This document shows positions 60,301 to 64,000 of a stretch of 64,000 nt of DNA, one piece after another. This DNA comes from Apostichopus japonicus. Its lineage: Eukaryota > Echinodermata > Holothuroidea > Aspidochirotida > Stichopodidae. The notes below the pieces were generated by a model. It was not told the DNA's origin, made no database searches, and saw only the letters and a program-made list of their open reading frames with translations. The stretch lies in NCBI RefSeq assembly GCF_037975245.1, contig NC_092583.1, positions 15,793,264 to 15,857,263 on the forward strand, written 5' to 3'. Both the position numbers and the translations under genes were made by a program. Position 1 is the stretch's first letter, and each line of letters begins with the position of its first letter.

Positions 60301-63300
60301 CAGCTGTTGATAAATGGCAATTGTACTAAACAATAATTTATCTAATAATCTGGGATATCATTTGTGTCTTCTGTAGCAGTTAAATAGTTTAACATCTCAA
60401 CACTGGATTACTGTTTATGCAAGACAATCTAATCTCCACCAAGTTTTGAAAACAGCAGCCCAAAAGCTCATTTCCTTGGATGAAATGTCAAAGAAGAAAC
60501 TTGAGAAATATCTTCAGCTTTCATACCTGAAGACGATAACGGGATCCGAGTTGGATATGTATCTTCTGCCACAGAGAAGGCAAGTCTCCTTGCGAGGCGT
60601 GAGAGCCTTATTAGAGGATGCCACCAGAGCGTTGAGAGACCAGTACAAATCCTGAGCTAAAAGGTTGTTGGTAGTTTTCAAAAGTGTCTGAATGGATAAG
60701 AAAAGATACAGAATTAATTTATCTTGGAAATACAAAAAAATTGAGGATTAGGAATAATGCAACAGTAGGAACAGGATTTAAAAATGATATGTTTAATGGA
60801 ATGAGTGATGGGTTTTAATGCAGCTCTTTGTTGCTAACTTATCTAACCTTTATTACACTGCCTACCAAATTCACTACTCATCTTCATTTTAGGTTATTCT
60901 TCTTGTCCAAGCCTCGTCCAAAACTGGTAAATAATGTGACAATTAGCTCATTTTCTACTTGATGCATTTTAATTGAAACTAAGTCTTTCCTCAAAATCCA
61001 TTCACATCTGGATCCCTTGATGAAAAGATGGTTTAACATGCTTAATAATCTATGGTATGACACATCCCCATTGATCAGTTTTGAATAGATTGATAAATCT
61101 GCAACAAACACATCCGGAAATTTAGTTTCCTACCTTTTCATATGTGTACGTATCCAACATGCCCAACAGTAATTCCTTCATTTCTCCAAATTTGCCAACA
61201 TTGTAAGCTGGATCCTGAAATACGAAAGATAGAATAGTAAAGAAAATATTTTTTTTTATATAAAATACAATTATTCTTAAAAGATATCTATTTTAATTAA
61301 GAAAAAAACAAATCTTTATGATGCTTTTTGATGCCAATTGTGCACCTGAAAGTTGTAATATATTCAAGTTGAAAGTAGCCTTTCATGTAACATTTGTATC
61401 ATATGCAAATTTAAACATACTATGCATTCTACAGTGAATAAATTATAGAGAGTGAATAGAAACTAACAGGCAAACTGTCTCTCGCTTGCTACTTTCGAGT
61501 TCCTACATTCTTGTACATCATTGGGGTACCCACACCACATATTCAAGGCAGAACATGTTGTGTAGTTGGTGATTATGGCAATACAGGTCAAGAGATAAAA
61601 TGTAAGCTATATACCATATCTGCACACACTATGCCATCAAGACAGATCTTAACCTGACTGCGTCTACAGACTACTACAGGCACAAACATTGCTTGTGATG
61701 CACATTGTATGAGAGCAAACATGTTGAAACTAAACATCTTATCTCATACAATAAAAATACAAATATAATAAAAAATAAAAATTAGTTTCTTCATCCCTGC
61801 AAAAAAATAAATCAAATCTTGTGCAATTTCAAAGAACCTATCTTCCACATCAACAAAACAGAATTCTTCTTACTTAATCACAATTCTTGACACCCAATTT
61901 TTCTTTGGAGAAAACAATATCACGAACAAGGACTGATTTGTATGATTTTCCTCACACAAAATTTTGCAGACGTTAGTTTCCATGGCAACGTGTCTACAAG
62001 TGAGTTTTCCTAATCATTGGTGGTAAATGTTAGCATACACCTTAGAGGGTGTGAAGACTCGTGCAAAAAGATACGTCTAATGCCGGTAATCTGACCTAGT
62101 TCTGAATGAGGTGTAACAGAAGTTAGACACCACCATCGATCCCAGAAAATACACACACAGCTTGCTACCATCGGTAATTAGACACTAGTGTACAGTCAGT
62201 ACATACAGCTGCGGTCAATACCCACAGCACAGTGTACAAACGATAGACATCTCAGGTCCAGCTAAAGATAACAAGGTATCGCTTTTAATTACTGTCTGCA
62301 TTTTGTAGCGGCACGAACAAAACGTCACTTGCAAGCAACAGGAAGTTAACTTTTTTTCAGATGGCCGCACACGGTTTGGGGCGATTCTTTGATGCCTTTA
62401 ACCTACCTGCATGATTTTTTGTAAGATAGAGGGCAGTGAGATGTATCCCATCATGCTGTTCAGCACATGTCGACTCATATCCTTGAAAGCTGAAAAAACA
62501 GAATAAACAGTACAGATGTGGAAACAACTTTGAATTAGCGTTGTCAAATTTACTTTACCTAACACTCATGACAATGTAGGTCATTAGCTTGACTAGTCAA
62601 AGTTTTTTATTTGTATTTTCATATCATACATTTTTATAATTTGTTAACAATTAAATGGGTTTAATTTTAATATGAACATAAGTCCAGAAATGTTAAGGAT
62701 TGAGTTATATTTCACCAATCTCAAGCTTATTAACCTTCACTTGCTGAAAAATCTATAAGAGTGTATTAGTCTGATTAATTGCAATCTTTAATATCTGAGT
62801 AATTCTTAGCAGATTTAGACCAAACTTAAAAAGTTCCTTTAAGAATCTAGACAACACGACTAAACAACAACACATGAGGAATTTGAGGAATACTTATGTC
62901 TATACAAACTCAAAATTAGTTATATTTGAAAGAAACACTTTACTACAATCCTTTATTATACCAAAGAATTGAAAACAGTGTATGACGGATTGATTATATT
63001 TCCTTGAGCCAAAACTATATCATTACTGATCAATTTCAAGCGCAAGAGTGCCTTCCACTACCCCCCATCTCAACCCCTCTTCTGCTCCCCCTACCCTAAC
63101 AGCCCCCCCCCCTTAATACTTAATACTTACTACTGAATACTTAAGTCTATACAAACTCAAAATTAGTTATATTTGAAAGAAACACTTTACTACAATCCTT
63201 TATTATACCAAAGAATTGAAAACAGTGTATGACGGATTGATTATATTTCCTTGAGCCAAAACTATATCATTACTGATCAATTGCAAGCGCAAGAGTGCCT

Positions 63301-64000
63301 TCCACTACCCCCCATCTCAACCCCTCTTCTGCTCCCCCTACCCTAACAGCCCCCCCCCCACCAGCAACAAAAATTCTTGCTTACACTCAAAATGTTCTTC
63401 AGTGAGGACAAGTTTCAATCTCTTCTGTGAAGTCATGACTGTGTCCAATAATGAAAACCACAAAGTCTGGAAAAATTAAAGAAAACAAAAAAAAAGAATA
63501 ACAAATTAGTTAATGTATTGACACATACTCTTACAGAAAATACAAACAAGATTAAGTTGCAAACGAACAAATAAGTTTTCCAAGCATTTTCATCAGTTGA
63601 ACTTTAGCTGTGATTAGTCACAATTCTTGCCTAGTTAACTTAACAACTTTAATCAATTATTTTCTTTAACCAATGAACTTCGTAAGTACAGTCCATATCC
63701 TTTCCTCCTTCCCCTTCCCCTTTCCCAAAGAAACCTTACCAATTACTTTTCAAGTTTTCAGAGTTGATTTTTCCAGCATATACTTGACTGTCACTCCCCC
63801 TTCCTCCACCCCTCCCCTCGCCCCACCTTCATTATCTTACTCCCACAACAGTCTTCTCTGTCCATCGTTTAACATAAAGGCCTTGTCCACCCATCAGATA
63901 AATACAGAGGCCATATTTGGTCTGGATAATCTGTTCCTACCTCTCTCTGTTTCTCATCCATGCTGCCCGTATTTCGTTGACACAACTGAACTACCACCAT
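56784..64000 (-). CDS. VPS8: VPS8, C-terminal part (8 exons, 298 aa; 5' part outside window)
   Basis: Minus-strand exons 63941-64000 (or further right), 63385-63466, 62407-62489, 61134-61214, 60527-60687, 58950-59175, 57832-57903 and 56784-56915 join in frame. Landmarks follow the VPS8 order: VVQLCQRNTGS, LWFSLLDTVM, GYISLPSILQKIMQDP, GKFGEMKELLLGMLDTY, LLAQDLYWSLNAL, the RING, GPSR-LGLLSELARNQ and the extreme tail FKLRLAPPPITH. The RING ligands are CLLC, CGHTYHTSC and WTCYQC (residues 138, 141, 157, 159, 162, 165, 183 and 186 of the partial protein), all present. VPS8 is the CORVET-specific subunit that binds Rab5 and tethers early endosomes; the complete protein is about 1,400 residues in vertebrates, so roughly the last fifth is here. 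Junctions are GT-AG. The frame is already open at the right edge, so the Met there is not taken as the start. Confidence 0.93.
57904..58566 (-). other. VPS8: VPS8 intron between the Ser-rich and GDSLTP exons
   Basis: AT-rich with AAT microsatellites at about 57,920-57,940 and 58,070-58,100. No further exon is needed for the frame. The MITE occupies the remainder of this intron. Confidence 0.55.
58567..58942. mobile_element. VPS8: Foldback MITE, copy 2, in VPS8 intron
   Basis: A 376-bp relative of the 5,360 element. Left end CCAGTTGGGCCAATTT; right end is the reverse complement of CCACTTGGGACAATAT. It is longer because an internal segment of about 86-90 bp (CATATCATGCTTCAAAGCAC ... GAACAGTTCCTAACC) is present about three times. 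The right end lies 7 nt from the splice donor of the preceding VPS8 exon. Confidence 0.8.
58950..59175 (-). CDS. VPS8: VPS8 exon with second half of the RING finger
   Basis: A 226-nt exon begins TTGTGGCCACACC after the acceptor TTTAAATAG; its first T completes a Ser codon (AG from the previous exon). It encodes CGHTYHTSCLQSAGF, GHRHWTCYQC and then a Ser-rich linker, ending at the donor AAG/GTATCA. Its first ~48 bases and the acceptor are the source of the 94-bp array upstream. A MITE terminus lies 7 nt past its 3' end. It has the correct phase for both neighbours. Confidence 0.9.
59121..60246 (-). repeat. VPS8: 94-bp tandem array of a partial VPS8 exon plus its 3' splice site
   Basis: The marker TAGGTGTGGCCACAAC (plus strand) occurs at 59,161 (true exon), then 59,255, 59,349, 59,443, 59,537, 59,631, 59,725, 59,819, 59,913, 60,007, 60,101 and, mutated, 60,195: an exact 94-bp step, 12 copies. 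On the coding strand each unit carries a branch-point-like TTACTGATT, the acceptor AAATAG (or ATATAG) and about 48 bases encoding CGHTYHTSCLQSAGF or close variants. It then runs into intron sequence that stays open for about 15 more codons until TAG at the next acceptor. The two outer units share AAGAAGGATAAAGAGC, the likely original intron sequence; inner units share AACAGATAGC. Confidence 0.93.
61215..62406 (-). other. VPS8: VPS8 intron, nothing else seen
   Basis: A 1.2-kb intron (minus strand) between the QKIMQ and DPAYNV exons. The sequence is AT-rich and I recognise no repeat or nested gene. Confidence 0.55.
62888..63360. repeat. VPS8: Recent 247-bp tandem duplication in VPS8 intron
   Basis: The segment from TACTTATGTCTATACAAACT (62,891) through the run of C near 63,103 is repeated from 63,138 to about 63,360. 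By eye only a couple of substitutions separate the copies (for example CAATTTCAAG against CAATTGCAAG). The second copy ends about 25 bp from the donor of the exon at 63,385-63,466. Confidence 0.88.

Noticed and set aside
60446-60655. 69-codon plus-strand frame MKTAAQKLISLDEM...
   Set aside because: It lies antisense to the VPS8 exon at 60,527-60,687, whose minus-strand translation matches the family; this is its shadow.

Overview
The window looks like nuclear DNA of a marine invertebrate, most likely a non-chordate deuterostome such as an echinoderm. This is inferred from four things: spliced genes with short exons, AT-rich non-coding DNA full of poly-G/C tracts and tandem arrays, tRNA-derived SINEs with a tail ending in AGCGCTATATAAA, and a short PGLYRP-type recognition protein. 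No search was run, so the taxon is an inference.

Layout. Positions 1 to about 45.5 kb hold no gene I can support. This part is repeats: a G-rich minisatellite (0.1-0.5 kb), two tetranucleotide arrays (1.4-2.6 and 25.4-26.6 kb), a palindromic AT satellite (24.2-25.15 kb), a CAT/CAC array (39.6-40.1 kb), a 40-bp satellite (41.9-43.1 kb), two tRNA-headed SINE copies (9.5-10.05 kb), two kinds of MITE and several long (TA)n runs. Single sites worth noting are a five-unit heat-shock element (27,596) and a cluster of four AGGTCA half-sites (43,656).

From 45,656 to 51,951 (+) lies a complete six-exon gene for a 199-residue secreted peptidoglycan recognition protein that keeps all zinc and catalytic residues of the N-acetylmuramoyl-L-alanine amidases. 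It has a TATA box, a 22-nt microexon and one GC-AG intron. Its introns hold a LINE fragment, a SINE, a stem-loop repeat and a minisatellite. An unassigned exon-like segment lies at 52,847-53,009 (+).

From 64,000 down to 56,784 (-) are the last eight exons of VPS8, the RING-bearing CORVET subunit of endosomal tethering; the gene continues beyond the right edge. The two genes converge: their 3' ends face each other across about 4.8 kb. They have no evident shared function.

The most unusual structure is in the VPS8 intron just upstream of the exon carrying the second half of the RING. A piece made of the 3' splice site plus the first ~48 coding bases of that exon (with the CGHTYHTSC zinc-binding motif) is repeated at an exact 94-bp period, 11 extra times. 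A MITE ends within a few bases of the splice donor of the same exon.
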